Shown here: piece after piece, positions 35,529 to 46,640 of the stretch
How the letters are laid out: each line of letters starts with the position of its first letter
How positions within the stretch are numbered: the first letter of the stretch is position 1
Assembly: GCA_038503035.1 (NCBI GenBank)
Contig: JAVSML010025531.1
Coordinates: 124,001 to 188,000, forward strand
Origin: Crocodylus rhombifer
Lineage: Eukaryota; Chordata; Crocodylia; Crocodylidae
Length of the DNA stretch: 64,000 nucleotides
Direction: 5' to 3'
Translations under genes and position numbers: made by a program
The notes under the pieces: generated by a model
Told to the model about the DNA's origin: nothing
What the model saw: only the letters and a program-made list of their open reading frames with translations
Database searches by the model: none

Positions 35529-36422
35529 CTCTATGTTGGCACTGGATTTAGGACCCAGCCCTTATACCTTTGTTTTGGGCAAGCACAACCCTCAGACCAA
35601 CCACAACTTTTTCATTCAATAATAGACAAATTTATTGATACACAGTGATAACAAAAAAGCATCAATACAAACAGCCGAGCAATTCTATACCTACCTATCC
35701 TAGGCCTGTCATCAGAGTCAAGTACATCTGGCCAGGATGCAGGCTCCACTCTGAAGCTGTTTTTCTTAGGTGTCAGCAGTCTGGAGATGGGATGCCGAGG
35801 CCCATAACCCCCCTCCAGTGGGGTGCATGACATTGGCTGATGGTATGCCCTTGGTCCACGGTGGCTTCAGGGTCCCTTCCCAGGGGGTACAGGGACAGGG
35901 ATGGGGACCTCTCTCAGGGAGCAAGACAAGGAAGGGAAGGAAGGAAGAGAAGGAGGGATGAGAAGGAACACAAAGGGACCCTTTTATTAATCTCAAGTCT
36001 CTGCTTTTGTATTCTTCTTCATTCCTGATGACACTTCATCCATGGCTATCTCTGTCTGGTTCCTCTGTGTGGTCACACATCCATGTAGTCTTTTGGGCCT
36101 TCTCTTAATCTGGTCTGTTCCCCCAAAACTGGGACTCAGCCCGCATGCTGCTCTGGGGTCTTGTAGCTGGTGTCACTTATCTCATGTTATGGGACAGTAT
36201 GGTACATATTTCCTTGGTTCCCAGGCTATGTGTCCTTGTTGTGCTAGACAACCTGTCTGCTTCCAGGACTATGAGGAGCTTTGCGTGTGTTAGACCCAAG
36301 CTTCCTAGAAATCCAGTTAACCCCTGCTGCCCATTTTGACTCCTTAGAATGCATATATCTATACCTATAAGTTAATTCCCCAACAACAGACCTTTAAATA
36401 CTGTTTTCAAGCCAAGACTCTA
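35529..36422 (-). mobile_element. 884-bp solo LTR with 5-bp target duplication
   Basis: The LTR proper spans 35,534-36,417. On the minus strand it starts TCTTGGC (ancestrally TGTTGGC, as in the 14.9-kb copy) and ends GCCAACA, giving short terminal inverted repeats of TG...CA type. Exact CTCTA duplications flank it (35,529-35,533 and 36,418-36,422). Inside, on the minus strand, ATTAATAAAAGG precedes a CT-rich tract, and a polyadenylation signal AATAAA at about 35,631 precedes a GT-rich downstream region, fitting a U3-R-U5 layout. No internal gag/pol lies beside it, so it is a solo LTR left by recombination. The 5-bp duplication fits an endogenous retrovirus or LTR retrotransposon; the group is not determined. 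Confidence 0.88.
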
Positions 36423-37265
36423 CACATCCAACCTGTTTGCTTATGAGTTTCTCAGCAGGAGAGGAAGGGTGGTATGGTCAGAATGAGAAGCCTTGTAGAT
36501 GATTAGCAGGATTCTGAAAGGACATGGTTGGGGGTGGGGTTGCAGCAGTGAAGGCTGGAGAAGATGCAGCTGAAGTAGTCAGGTTGTCAAGGCCTGGAAA
36601 AGTTATTTGTGGTGAGAACTAGAAGAAAAAGCTGGATCTTTAGAATAATGATTAGGAAGCAATGGTAAGATTTAGATATGGTCTTCATGAGGTAGTCTAG
36701 AGAATGGATTGAGCAAGAACACACACAATTTCTTTTATTTAAAACAAGATAAAAATTTATGTGACTGCTTTCTCCTAGCACTCAAAATTCATACTGAAGC
36801 CAACCAGTGTTTTGATAAATAGAGATTGCTTTCAGTATTATTTTCTTTTATTCATAATAATTGCACTGATGTTTCATTTAACAAAAAGATGTAGAACTTA
36901 AGTAAGTTAAATATACTTATAGTTTATTTTTTCATCTTGAGACTTCCCCACAGTCCTTGCATGATTTATGTTTTTTCCTGAAAACTTCAGCAAGTCTTTT
37001 CTCTTCATGAGGATTCAGGTTTTTAATTTTGAAAGGGTTTATTCTGAAAATTTTTGACATATACATAAACCACAGTAATACCTTGTAAGATACTTATAAA
37101 TTATAAGGTACCTGAAACCTTCTAACCTTACACATGCAATAAAATAATAAGGTTGAATAGACAAAATACCTTGGTAACTTAAGCTGGAGTTTCAATAACA
37201 AGTGTTGCTCTGTGAAGACTGTAGCTTGCAGATTCTTTCCAGTGGCAGCCAGGTGGGAGAGTGCC
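36423..37265. other. Unclassified sequence
   Basis: The part at 36,440-36,760 is purine-rich (GAAG, GGAAAAG words) and could be an old LINE 3' region, but I cannot support a family. The rest is AT-rich. Confidence 0.4.
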
Positions 37266-37289
37266 TGTGATATTAATAATGCCTTCTGG

Positions 37290-38120
37290 TGATGTCCCTC
37301 AGGGAGCAGGCAAGAGAGTTAGAGGAGGTGACAAAGCTCTGAAGCATACTCTGCCATGAGGACTTAATTGATTCAATGCTGCAGGAGACCTCGAGGATTG
37401 CAGAAGAAAGACTGCCAGAGGCTGTGCTAGGCAAGGTAGAGGACATGGACACCCAGGAAGGTGGAATCTGGAAGCTTGTGATATTTGGCAGCAAGCAGAA
37501 GTCTGCATCTCCACCTGCAGTGGTTTGCCTGGAGAACAGATATGGAGCCCTAGCAGCATAGGAGGAGGAGCACAGTCAGTGGGTGAAGGAGGCCAGGCCA
37601 GACATTTCCAAGGTTGAGAGAATCAAGACCACTGCCACCAAGAGGTGGTGGTGGTTGGAGACTCCCCGCTGTGGGGGACAGAGGCATTCATCAGCCAGCC
37701 TGACCTGTTGTTTCAGGAGGTCTGCTGCTTGCTTGGAGCCTTGATCTGAGATGTCAGAGAGGGACTACGGAGACTCATCCATCCCTCTGACTACTACCCC
37801 ATGCTGCCCGTTTATGTGTCCACCAATGATGTTGCCAGGGATGACCCTGAGCAGATCAAAAGTAACTACAGGGATCTGGGTGCAAGGGACAGGATCTCTA
37901 GTGGTATTCTCTTTGATCTTTCCAGTCAAGGGAAAGGGCCAAGGCAGGTGTGGATGCATCCTGCAGATCAATGCAGGGTTGCACAGATAGTCTTACTAGC
38001 AGGAATTTGGATTCTTCAGCCATGGGATCTTTTTCCAAGAAGAAGAATTGTTAGAAAAAGGCAAGATCCACTTGATGAAGAGAGGGAAGAGCATCTTTGC
38101 AGAAAGGCTCGCTAACCTAG
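37290..38120 (+). pseudogene. CR1 ORF1 relic with GDS block
   Basis: Across several frames I see L-E-N-R-Y, then V-V-V-V-G-D-S at about 37,650 (the SGNH block I serine), R-E-V-C-C-L-like, P-S-D-Y-Y-P-M-L, a changed S-T-N-D where the family has G-T-N-D, then F-S-L-I-F-P-V-K-G-K-G, and an end L-V-R-R-A-L-N followed by TAG near 38,135. Frame changes occur repeatedly and there is an internal TGA, so it is non-functional. It shows the N-terminal half of the protein that the 24.6-kb copy lacks. Confidence 0.75.
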
Positions 38121-38329
38121 TGAGGAGGGCTTTAAACTAGGTTCACCAGGGGATGGACACCAAAGCCCTGAGAAGTGGGGAAGCAGGTGAACTGGAGGAA
38201 GCACAAGCCAGAGAGGGCAACAAGGGAGGCTTTCTCATTCTTCCTGAGAAAGTAGGGCAGTCAGCTACTTACCTTAGGTGTCTATAGATCTGAAAGTCTT
38301 TCCAAAGTCAGGGAACTGTGAAATGATTG

Positions 38330-40440
38330 GAATAACAGAGATTTAGTGGGAAAGCTCACATGACCGGAGCACTGTCATGGTTGGGTATAAACTGTTCAGG
38401 GAAAACAGGCAGGAGAGAAGAGGAGGAGGAGTTGAACTTTATATAAAGAGCTCTATGACTGCTCAGAGCTCCAGTATGAAACTCCAGTTTGAAAATCTCT
38501 TGGTTAAGATCAAATGGGAGAGCAACAAAAGTAAAATTGTGTTGGGAGTGTGCTATAGATCACCAGTCCAGGAAGATGAGGTGAATGAAGCTTTTTTCAG
38601 ACAGCTAGCATAAGTTTCCTAATCACAGGCCCTGGTTTTCATGTGGGACTTCAGTTACCCTGATATCTGCTGGGAGGGCAATACAGCGGTGTGCAGGCAA
38701 TCTAGGAAGTTTTTGGAGAGTGTTGGGGATAACTACATGGGGCAAGTGTTGGAGAGGCCATCTAAGAGCCATGTTCATCTTGACCTGCTCCTCACAAAAA
38801 AAGGGTAAGACTTGGTGGCGAATGTAGACATGGATTGAGATCATTGAGTTCAGGATCCTGAGGAAAGGAAGGAAGGAAAGCAGAGGAAGGACCCAAGACT
38901 TCAGAAAAACAGACTTCAACTCAGGGAACTGATGGGAAGAATTTCCTAGGAGGCCAGTCTGAGTGGGAAAGGAATTCAGGAGAGCTCATTGTATTTTAAA
39001 GAAACCTTACTGAAGACACAGGAACAAACCATCTCTATTTGCAGGAAGAATAGCAAATATGGCAGGTGACTAGCTTGGCTTAGCAGAGAACTTTACGGTA
39101 AGTTAAATCCAAAAAGGAAGCTTACAAGAAGTAGAAACTTGGACAAATGACTAGATAAGCGTTTAAGAATAATGCTTGGGCATACAGGGATGAAATCAGA
39201 AAGGAGTGGCAAGGTAGGAGCAAGGGACATGAAGGGTAACAAGGAGGGTTTCTATACATCTGTCAGTAACAAGAGGAATGTCATGGAACGTGTGGGTCCC
39301 TTACTGAATGGAGGAGGCAACCTAGTGACCAATGATGTAGAAAAATCTAAAGTACTCAATGCCTTTTCACCTCAGTCTCAACAGGCAGGGTCAGCTCCCA
39401 TACTACTGCACTGAGCAGCACTGTTTGATGAGCAGCCAATAGCAGTGAAAGAATAGGTTAGGGGCTATTTAGAAAAGCTGGACATGTACAAGTCCATGGG
39501 GCTGGATGCAGTGCACCCAAGAGTGCTGAAGGATTTGGCTATTGTGATTGCAGAAACTCTGGCCATTATTTTCAAAAACAAGAAAAAAGTACTGAAAAAA
39601 GTAGTGTGGCACATGCATCCAAAAGGGAGCCTGTCTAGGGAGTCATGCTGTAGCTTCCAGCCAGGTTCCAAGCATGTGGAATACTGTCACTGCTGCCCTA
39701 GGAGGGCCCCAGGACCACAGGTAAGGCTTTCAAGGTCAGCCCAGGTGCTGGCCCCAGCCTCCCCTACTCCACTTGGGTCGATATGCCCTACAGCAGAGCA
39801 TGGATGCAGGGATAAATATGTGCCATTGCTGTTTGGCTTGTGGAAAATGCCTGTCCCTGTATGTGCATGCTCCATGAGGTTCAATAAGGGCAAGTGAAAA
39901 GTCCTGTACTTAGGACAGAACAATCCCATACACTGGTACAAGCTGGGAACTGACTGGCTGAGCAGCAGCTCTGCAGAAAAGGGACCTGGGGGTTACAGTG
40001 GATAATAAGCTGAATGTGAGCCAACAGTGTGATCTTGTTGCGATGAAGGCTAACGGCATACGGCTGCATTAGTAGGAGTGTTGCTAGCAGATCAAGAGGT
40101 TATTCTTCCCCTCCATTCAGCATTTGTGAGGCCACATCTAGAGTACTGTGTTCAGTGCTGGGCCCCCCACTACAGAAAGGATGTAGACAAATTGGAGAGA
40201 GTCAGAGAGACCATTGAAAATGGTTAGGGAGCTGGAGCACATGACTTCTGAGGAGAGGCTAAGGGAGCTGGGCTTATTTAGTCTGGAGAAGAGAAGACCG
40301 AGAGGGGATTTAATAGCAGCCTTCAAGTATCCGAAGGATGGTTTCAAAGGGGATGGAACTAGACTGTTCTCAGTGGTGGCAGATGACAGAACAAAGAGCA
40401 AGTTGCAGCAAGGAGTTTAGGTTGGATATTAGGAAAAACT
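38330..40440 (+). pseudogene. CR1 ORF2 relic
   Basis: The endonuclease part keeps E-R-R-G-G-G-V-E-L-Y, L-G-V-C-Y-R-S-P and a degraded D-F-S-Y-P-D (family G-D-F-N). RT start words M-G-L-D-A-V-H-P-R-V-L-K-D and I-V-I-A-E-T-L-A-I-I-F are visible. The palm domain, including F-A-D-D, is absent. After the MITE it resumes at F-N-K-G-K and continues to a late block with [16 protein letters not shown]. Confidence 0.8.
39590..39878 (+). mobile_element. MITE copy 2, inside the CR1
   Basis: Homologous to 34,345-34,695 over most of its length. CR1 coding sequence stops just before it and resumes just after it, but with about 700 bp missing compared with the 24.6-kb CR1. Either the insertion was accompanied by a deletion or an older deletion joint lies at the same place. 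No clear target duplication was found. Confidence 0.7.
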
Positions 40441-40894
40441 TGCTCACAAACAGGGTAGTAAAGCACTGGAACAGGTTATCCAGATAAGTTGTGGAATCTC
40501 CATCTTTGGAGGATTTTAAGACCCAGGTAGACAAAGCCTTGGCTTGGATAATCTAGTGGGATGGCCCTGGGATGGTGCTGAGATGGTCTTGCTTTCAGAT
40601 GGGTGTTAGACTAGATCAGATGGGCAATTATTTTGGCTGGAGTGCTGCTTAATGAGTTTTGGTGAGCTATGGAGATCCACAAAGGTAGTCCTGCCTCTTG
40701 ACTGATGCCCCGCCTCCTGGTTGCCATCTTGGGATGGAAGTCTCACCCCAACCCCTGACATTTGCCACCAGAAGGCCCTCCCTTTGCCCCAGAAGTACTC
40801 CTTCTGGGAGTAGGGGACAAAGGGGAATTGCCATCTTGAAACCAGAAAAAATAAAATGAAATCATATACTAAAAATCAAATATCTACTATGTAT

Positions 40895-41215
40895 GCATGG
40901 AGGGTGGTGTTTGGGGGAGTATGTTGTTGGGGAGTCTGTGTGTGTGTGGGGGGTCATGTGTGGGTGGGATTGTGGGAGTGTGTATGGGGGTGTGAGTGGG
41001 TGTGTGGGTTGTGGGGGAGGGTCTGGGTGTGTGCATGGGTGTATGTGGATATGGTAGAATGTGGAATATGTAGGAGGGTGCTGGTGTGTGTGACGGTATG
41101 GTGGGAGGTGTGTTTGTGTGTGAGGTCATGGGTTTGTGTGGGTGGTATGGTGAGGGGTGAGATGTGTGGAGGGGTGTAGGTGTGTGTGTGGGACACGTGT
41201 GGGGGGGGTGGGACC
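40895..41215. repeat. GT-rich degenerate satellite
   Basis: Same word content (TGTGGG, GGGTGTG) and same relative place inside the hAT element as the block at 32,440-32,790. Frames on the opposite strand are Thr/His/Pro-rich artefacts. Confidence 0.8.
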
Positions 41216-41289
41216 CCAGAGCTGCACATGGAGGCAGTATTCAGGGGGAGGTCATCTCGACCCCATGTCACATAGCTTTTGAGCTCCCA

Positions 41290-41865
41290 CCTGAGTCCCT
41301 GGCCATATGTGGCAGCAGTGTGAGGGGCTAGACTGGCCCATCACCATAGCACATGGCTCCCCATGCTCTGCCATTGTCCCTGGCTGCATGTGACAGCAGT
41401 GTAAGGGGCCAGCCCTGCCCAGTCACATAGTGTGCAGCTTTTCTGCTCCACCCCAGGCTCCAGCAGCATGTGGCAGCAGTATGTGGCTCTAGCCCAGCCT
41501 GGCCTCATAGTGTACAACTCCTGCCTAGTCCCTGGCCCCACATGGCTGCAGCGTGTGGGGCCAGCCCTACCTGACCCCATAGTGCACAGCTCTGGCACTC
41601 CCACCCAAGTCCCTGGCTGCACATGGTGCCAGTGTGTGGCTCCTGCCCAGCCCAGCCCCATAGGGTGCATCTCCCGCTCAGTCCCTGGCCCCACATGGTG
41701 GCACTGTATGGGTCCCAGCCTCATAGCACGTGCCTCCCCATGCCGCCGTCTGAGTCCCTGGCTGCACATGGCAGCGGTGTGTAGGATCAGCCCGACCCAC
41801 CCCCATAGCAGATGGCTCCCTGCGCTTTCAGTCCCCTTTTGCCCAACAGGAGTCCCTGGCCCCCA
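41290..41865. repeat. Minisatellite, ~70-82-bp units, about 7 copies
   Basis: The word AGTCCCTGGC or a variant starts successive units at about 41,294, 41,375, 41,457, 41,527, 41,608, 41,680, 41,753 and 41,851. Each is followed by CACATGGCAGCAGTGTG-like, GCCCAGCC-like and CCCATAGCACATGGCTC-like blocks. The translated frames on both strands are repeats of this unit, not proteins. Confidence 0.85.
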
Positions 41866-42249
41866 GCCCATTGGGACTTTTACCTGAATTTCTACTCATG
41901 CAGCAAGGGAGGGAGAACTGGGAAATAGCCACAGGGGCACCAGGCAAAAGCCTCTGCCAGGCAGAAGTTTCTCATCTCCAACACCCCCTACCTTGGGTCT
42001 GGAGTTGGGGCAGGTGGGGGTTGGTTGGATAGCAACCAGAGCCAGCACCTCCTGCATGGAGGTGCTGCCTTACAGAGGGACAGCCAAAGGTCATGGCTGG
42101 TGATAATTGTGTTCTGACTTTCAGAGGGGCCCTGTGGAAATTGTCTGGTGGGTGGATTTGGCCCACAGGCTGTATTTTGCCTACTCCTGGGGTAGATAAT
42201 CTCCTGAGGTCTCTTCCAACTCTAATTTTCTATGATTCTATGAAAATTA

Positions 42250-43010
42250 CTGAACCTTTTTTTAGAGACTCAAATTATATCTGAAGTTTTGTGAAATTAA
42301 AAGAATATGATTGGATTTTTTTTTCAATTCTAATATACATAACATGCATATAATCACATCTGATCATTTGCCCTGATGTTTGTCTAATACAGTAGCCTAT
42401 CAAGAATGTAAAATGTGACACAGATACTCATTTAGCACTGTTTTTTAAACCTCTTCCTCATAGATAACTATTTAAATAGGTCATAGTATAAAAATAGTAC
42501 TGTAAGCAACATAAGGATTAGATTCTGTTCTGAAATACAGTGGTGTAAATCCAGAATAATTCCACTGATTTTGTGGTCTAACTGAGACTAGAATGAAGCT
42601 CTTGGTGATTGATAACTACACATCTCCAAAATCATAACATACAAGCACAGGCTTTGGCTCGCTCCTGTGTGGACTGGAAAGGGAATGGTAAAAAGAGGTT
42701 TCCTTCCTTCTTTCTTTCTTTCCCTGTTCAAGTTCTTCTGTTTATTCTGTAATGGACCAAGTAAGATCCAAACAGCTGGCTAGAGGGCTGGCTCCAGAGC
42801 CTCTCTATCTGGCCTGTCAGGCTACTGTTGGGCACTGAAATTGGGGGGGTATGACTTGCTGCATAACTCAAGGCCTTTCAGCTGTATCTAACCTACACAG
42901 AGCCCTCTGGTTGGGATCCAGCCTGAGGCCCCAGGTGAGTCTGATATCCCGTTTCTGGCTCCATACTTTGCTTTATATTATATATGTCTACATTTAAATT
43001 ACTGTGGCTA
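42250..43010. other. Unclassified sequence
   Basis: A short CTTT/CCTT microsatellite lies near 42,700-42,722. No gene was seen. Confidence 0.5.
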
Positions 43011-43011
43011 C

Positions 43012-43222
43012 ATCTACACAAGTGGCCCGATTTGTGCAGTTATTTAGTACTTGCATAAGCATTACTGTGCAGTACCATCTCCACATGGGTTTTTTCATTA
43101 CTGCTGCACAGTAGCATCATGTCACGGTTAGTGCCCAGCAATGCTACTGCATGGTAGCAATGAGCTACTGTGCAGTAGCCTGTTGCTACTTCGCAGTAGC
43201 ATTTTGTGTAGTCATGCTCGAT
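43012..43222. mobile_element. MITE, 'TACTGTGCAGTAG' family, copy 3
   Basis: The left end GGCTACATCTACACAAG and the right end TTTTGTGTAGTCATGCTC form imperfect inverted repeats. The interior repeats GCTACTGCATGGTAGC-, TACTGTGCAGTAGC- and GCTACTTCGCAGTAGC-like near-palindromes. Its left part matches the reverse complement of the right part of the 7.0-kb copy. Confidence 0.65.
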
Positions 43223-43451
43223 GTGATGCAGTACTACACAAGCTATCTCAGGTACTAGTAGCAGTCTAGCTATGGAGCACAGAGGTCAGAATGAGCTCTG
43301 ATTATGCTTTGCAGGAAGTTTTTGCACCATGTATTAAGCTCCAGGATGTTGTAACTAGACCTTAACTAGTTTTAAATCTCACTGGAATTTTTCTACACTA
43401 CACTGTATTTTATAGGGTAAGGCATACAGCACCAGTACATCTTTAAGTGTC

Positions 43452-44842
43452 CATCTTTAGGGGAAGGAGGATGATTGGGGGAACTACAAGCCAGTCTGTT
43501 TAACCTCGATACCTAAAAAATCATGGAGCAGGTAGGTTGTCAAAGAAAACATTCCAAAGCCCATATAGGAGAACAAGGTGATCAGGAACAGCCACAGCCA
43601 GCATGGATTCACTGAAAGCATGTCATGAATGAACAACCTGATTTCCTTCTATGATAATAGGCTCTGTGGATTGGGTGTAGAGCAGTGGCTGTGACATATC
43701 TTGATTTTAGCAAGGCTTTTGACACTCTCACATAACATTGTCATTAGCAACCTCAGGAAATACAGACTAGACAAAAGTACAGTAAGGGAGAAACCAAAAA
43801 GGTTGGATCATGGTGCTTAACAAGGACTTATAAATAGCTCAATGTGTAGTTGTGAGGAAGTATCAAGTGGGATTCCCCAGGGGACTCTCCTGAGTCCAGT
43901 ATTGTTCAACATCTTTATTATTTGGATGATGGGACTCAGTGCATGCTTAGCAAACTTGTGGGTGGCACCAAGTTGGGTGGAGTTGCAGATGCTCTGGAGG
44001 GCAGGGTTAGGATCTAGACCTGGATAGACAGGAAAAATGGTCTGCAATCAACCAGATGAAATTCAACAAAGACAAATACAAAGTCTGGAACTTAGGACAG
44101 AATAACTGCATGCATAAACACAGACTGGGGAATGACTGGTTAGGCTGCAGTACTGCAAAAAAGGACCTAGGGGATACAGTAGCCTATAAGATGAATAAGA
44201 GTCAACAGTATACTCTTGCTGAAAAAAAGGCCAACAGTATCCTGGGTTTTATTAATAGGCATGCCTCCTGCAAATGAGAGGAAGTGATTCTTTCACTGGA
44301 TTTAGGGATGGAAAGACCTCTTCTGGAGTACTGTGTCCAGGTTTGGGCCCCACACTTCAAGAAAAATGTGTACAGTTTGGAAAGAGCCCAGAGCAACAAA
44401 AATAATTAGGGGCCTGGAAAACAAGACAGGTGAGGAAAGGCTGAAAAGGCTAGGGTTATTTAGCCTGGAGAATAGAAGACTGAAGGGGGATTTGATAAGT
44501 CTTCAAATACCTGAAGGATGATTATAGAGAGGATGGAGATGGGTTTTGTTCTGTGGTTGTAGGGGACAGATCTAGGAGCAATGGCCTCAAGCTGCAGCAG
44601 AGAAAATTTAGGTTGGATATTAGGAAGAACTTCCTGACTATGAGGGTGGTCAGTCTAGCATTGGAACAGGCTACCTAGAAAAGTTGTGGAATATCTATCC
44701 TTGGAAATTTTCAGGAGTAGTTTGGACAGAGAGTTGTCTGGGATGGTAAGGGATGCACGTAGCTTGAGCAGGGATGGCTGGACCAGATCAACTTGTGAAG
44801 TCCCTTCCAACCCTATTTTCCTGTTATCCTATGATTCTAAAT
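43452..44842 (+). mobile_element. CR1 LINE, 5' truncated
   Basis: It begins in the RT (N-Y-K-P-V-C-L-T-S pattern), continues with H-G-F-T-E-S, L-D-F-S-K-A-F-D (about 43,700), a well-kept [29 protein letters not shown], and [13 protein letters not shown]. The 3' UTR has GTCCCTTCCAACCC and a CCTATGATTCTAAA tail. The F-A-D-D region is corrupted (A-C-L-A-N-L) and several stops and frameshifts occur. Confidence 0.9.
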
Positions 44843-46120
44843 AGTGAGACACTATGCTTTCTGCTTGTATACTAGGGACTCCTACCATGACAGTGCTATT
44901 CTATCCTATCCTAAGAAGATCAAAGCCTTAATAAAAAAATCTGGCCCTTACTGTTTTTATTAGCTACAAAAGCTTCCCTTCAAACTCCATGTGAGTTTTA
45001 TTTTTTTCTCTTAAAACCATTTATTAGATGTAAAGCACACATATTGATTTTTAGTGATGTTTGATGGCTGGAAAAATGTCAAGAATAGCAACAGCCAAAC
45101 AGAGGCCTCATGTTCAAAGCAGAACCCTTTTTCTTAGAGTTTGATTTTTTTGTCCAAAATTTTAACAGGTCATCTGTTTTGGGGCAGTTGGAAGGGGTGG
45201 GGAAGGGGGGAGGTGGAAGAATACAATTCTTTCCATTTACTTTGCCAAAATATATTCCATTGCTCATGATTCGCTGCGAAGTCAGCTTCTGAGCTTTTTA
45301 TACATTTGGTTTGTCTTAAAGTTAGGGAAAGTTTTAACTATTGAATAGAATTGATTTATAAACCTTCATGGCTGAAGGCTCTCAGTAAGCACGTTAGAAA
45401 ACAATGTTTGTTTTCACCTCCAGGTTGCATAAAAACTTTTTTCTGTAGGACACGGCTACTATTATTTTAGAGGTAATGAGGAAAAACCAAATCTGCAGCT
45501 GGACACTGACTAATTGATTGACAATAATGGAACTATATTAAAATAAACAGGATAGGAGTCTAGCCCCTTATGCATATCACAATCTAGGTGCACTCTCTTT
45601 TCTTATATAATGATGGAGAATACTGCTAAGAAATTCCTCAGAGAGTCAGTAGAATTAGTGTGGAATCTAGAAAGTATTTTTACAATGGAGTATATGCATA
45701 ACCCATTACCTGCAGCAACATTAATTGGAATGTTTGTATGTCAACTGAAAAACTAGACCTTCCTGACATTAATTTCAAAGGTTTCAGTGGGGCAGTAAAA
45801 CTAATAATATGATAGAAGCTAGGCTGCAGAAAGCATTCAAGACATATCTATAAAGAAAAGCAAAACTATTATCACATGGACACATACAAATGTCTGAATG
45901 ATTTGTATGGAGGGAATGAGCAGCATAGGAAATAACACTTCAAATTTGCTGATTTCTATCTGACAAAAATTAAGCCCCCTGATGTCTGCTTTGATATATT
46001 TTTGTTTGCTTCTGATTGTGTTTTTTTTAATACACAATCTTTGTTATTTCAAGGGTAGATGATCGCAAAACTCAATTTGTATGTTGTCTTTGAGCATGTT
46101 TTCCAGGGAATGCAACTTAC
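44843..46120. other. AT-rich sequence, nothing recognised
   Basis: No gene, RNA or clear transposon was seen. Confidence 0.5.
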
Positions 46121-46122
46121 AC

Positions 46123-46172
46123 AAAATAATACATTTGTATGAGACTGAAAATAATACATTTGTATGAGACTG
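46123..46172. repeat. 25-bp perfect tandem duplication
   Basis: Two identical 25-bp units starting AAAATAATACATTTGTATGA occupy 46,123-46,147 and 46,148-46,172. This is a recent local slippage event. Confidence 0.95.
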
Positions 46173-46259
46173 TCTCAACACATCATCCTGTATTGTCATT
46201 TTTACACTCGTTGCTAATTTTTTCAGGTATCTTTATCTCTATATAAGAACATTGTTCCT

Positions 46260-46600
46260 TGTGCAGGACGTGGGCTAATCCAGTGGAATAGGGCTAGACG
46301 AGTGGCATGGGAACAGTCCATGTGATGGATACCATACATGAGTGTGATGCTGTGAACCAGTTTGATCCTGTGCCAGAACTGGCTGTGCACTAGCCTTATT
46401 CCATGTGCTGGCCCAATCCTGTGTGCCAGATTTGGCTTGGCACTGACTTGACCCCACACACTGGATCCTGCCACAGGATGCCCCTATATGTCAGCCCCAC
46501 TCTGGACCAGCGAACTAGACCACAGGGTCATATAATCCAGCCCACAGAGCTATCCACAGGTCTGGAAATCTGGCACCAGGGGAGAGGCAATTAATGCTAC
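46260..46600. repeat. Imperfect short tandem repetition
   Basis: Recurrent words such as CCAGT, GATCCTGTGCCAG and CCTGTGTGCCAG, spaced irregularly, suggest a decayed minisatellite. The unit is not clear enough to define. Confidence 0.4.
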
Positions 46601-46640
46601 TGCTGCTCCCCGTTACCAAATATCCAGATCTGCAGAGAGT

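Larger units (their letters stand above)
40609..42197. mobile_element. 1.57-kb hAT element nested in CR1 3' UTR
   Basis: The element proper spans 40,617-42,189. The left terminus is CAGATGGGCAATTATTTTGGC; the right terminus is ...ATTTTGCCTACTCCTG, complementary to the CAGG..GGGCAAAAT hAT pattern. Flanking 8-mers GACTAGAT (40,609-40,616) and GGGTAGAT (42,190-42,197) agree at six of eight positions, as an aged target duplication would. Removing the element rejoins a normal CR1 3' UTR. The interior contains a GT-rich satellite (about 40,895-41,215) and a 70-80-bp minisatellite (41,290-41,860). There is no transposase. Confidence 0.85.
37280..42245 (+). mobile_element. Old CR1 LINE, ORF1 to 3' tail, with two nested insertions
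   Basis: Pieces of one CR1 occur in the right order and strand: ORF1 (37,290-38,120), endonuclease (38,330-38,900), start of the RT (39,480-39,580), late RT (39,879-40,440), 3' UTR (to 40,616) and the terminal tail (42,198-42,245, with CTGAGGTCTCTTCCAAC and TTCTATGATTCTATGAA). A MITE sits at 39,590-39,878, where about 700 bp of RT is missing. A hAT element splits the 3' UTR at 40,617-42,189. Many stops and frameshifts mark this as old. Confidence 0.88.

Noticed and set aside
41290..41865. Regular repeat array considered as CRISPR
   Set aside because: Adjacent diverged units of 70-82 bp with no unique spacers, inside a eukaryotic transposon.
41341..41887. Paired 150-176-codon frames on both strands
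   Set aside because: Translation of a 70-80-bp minisatellite.
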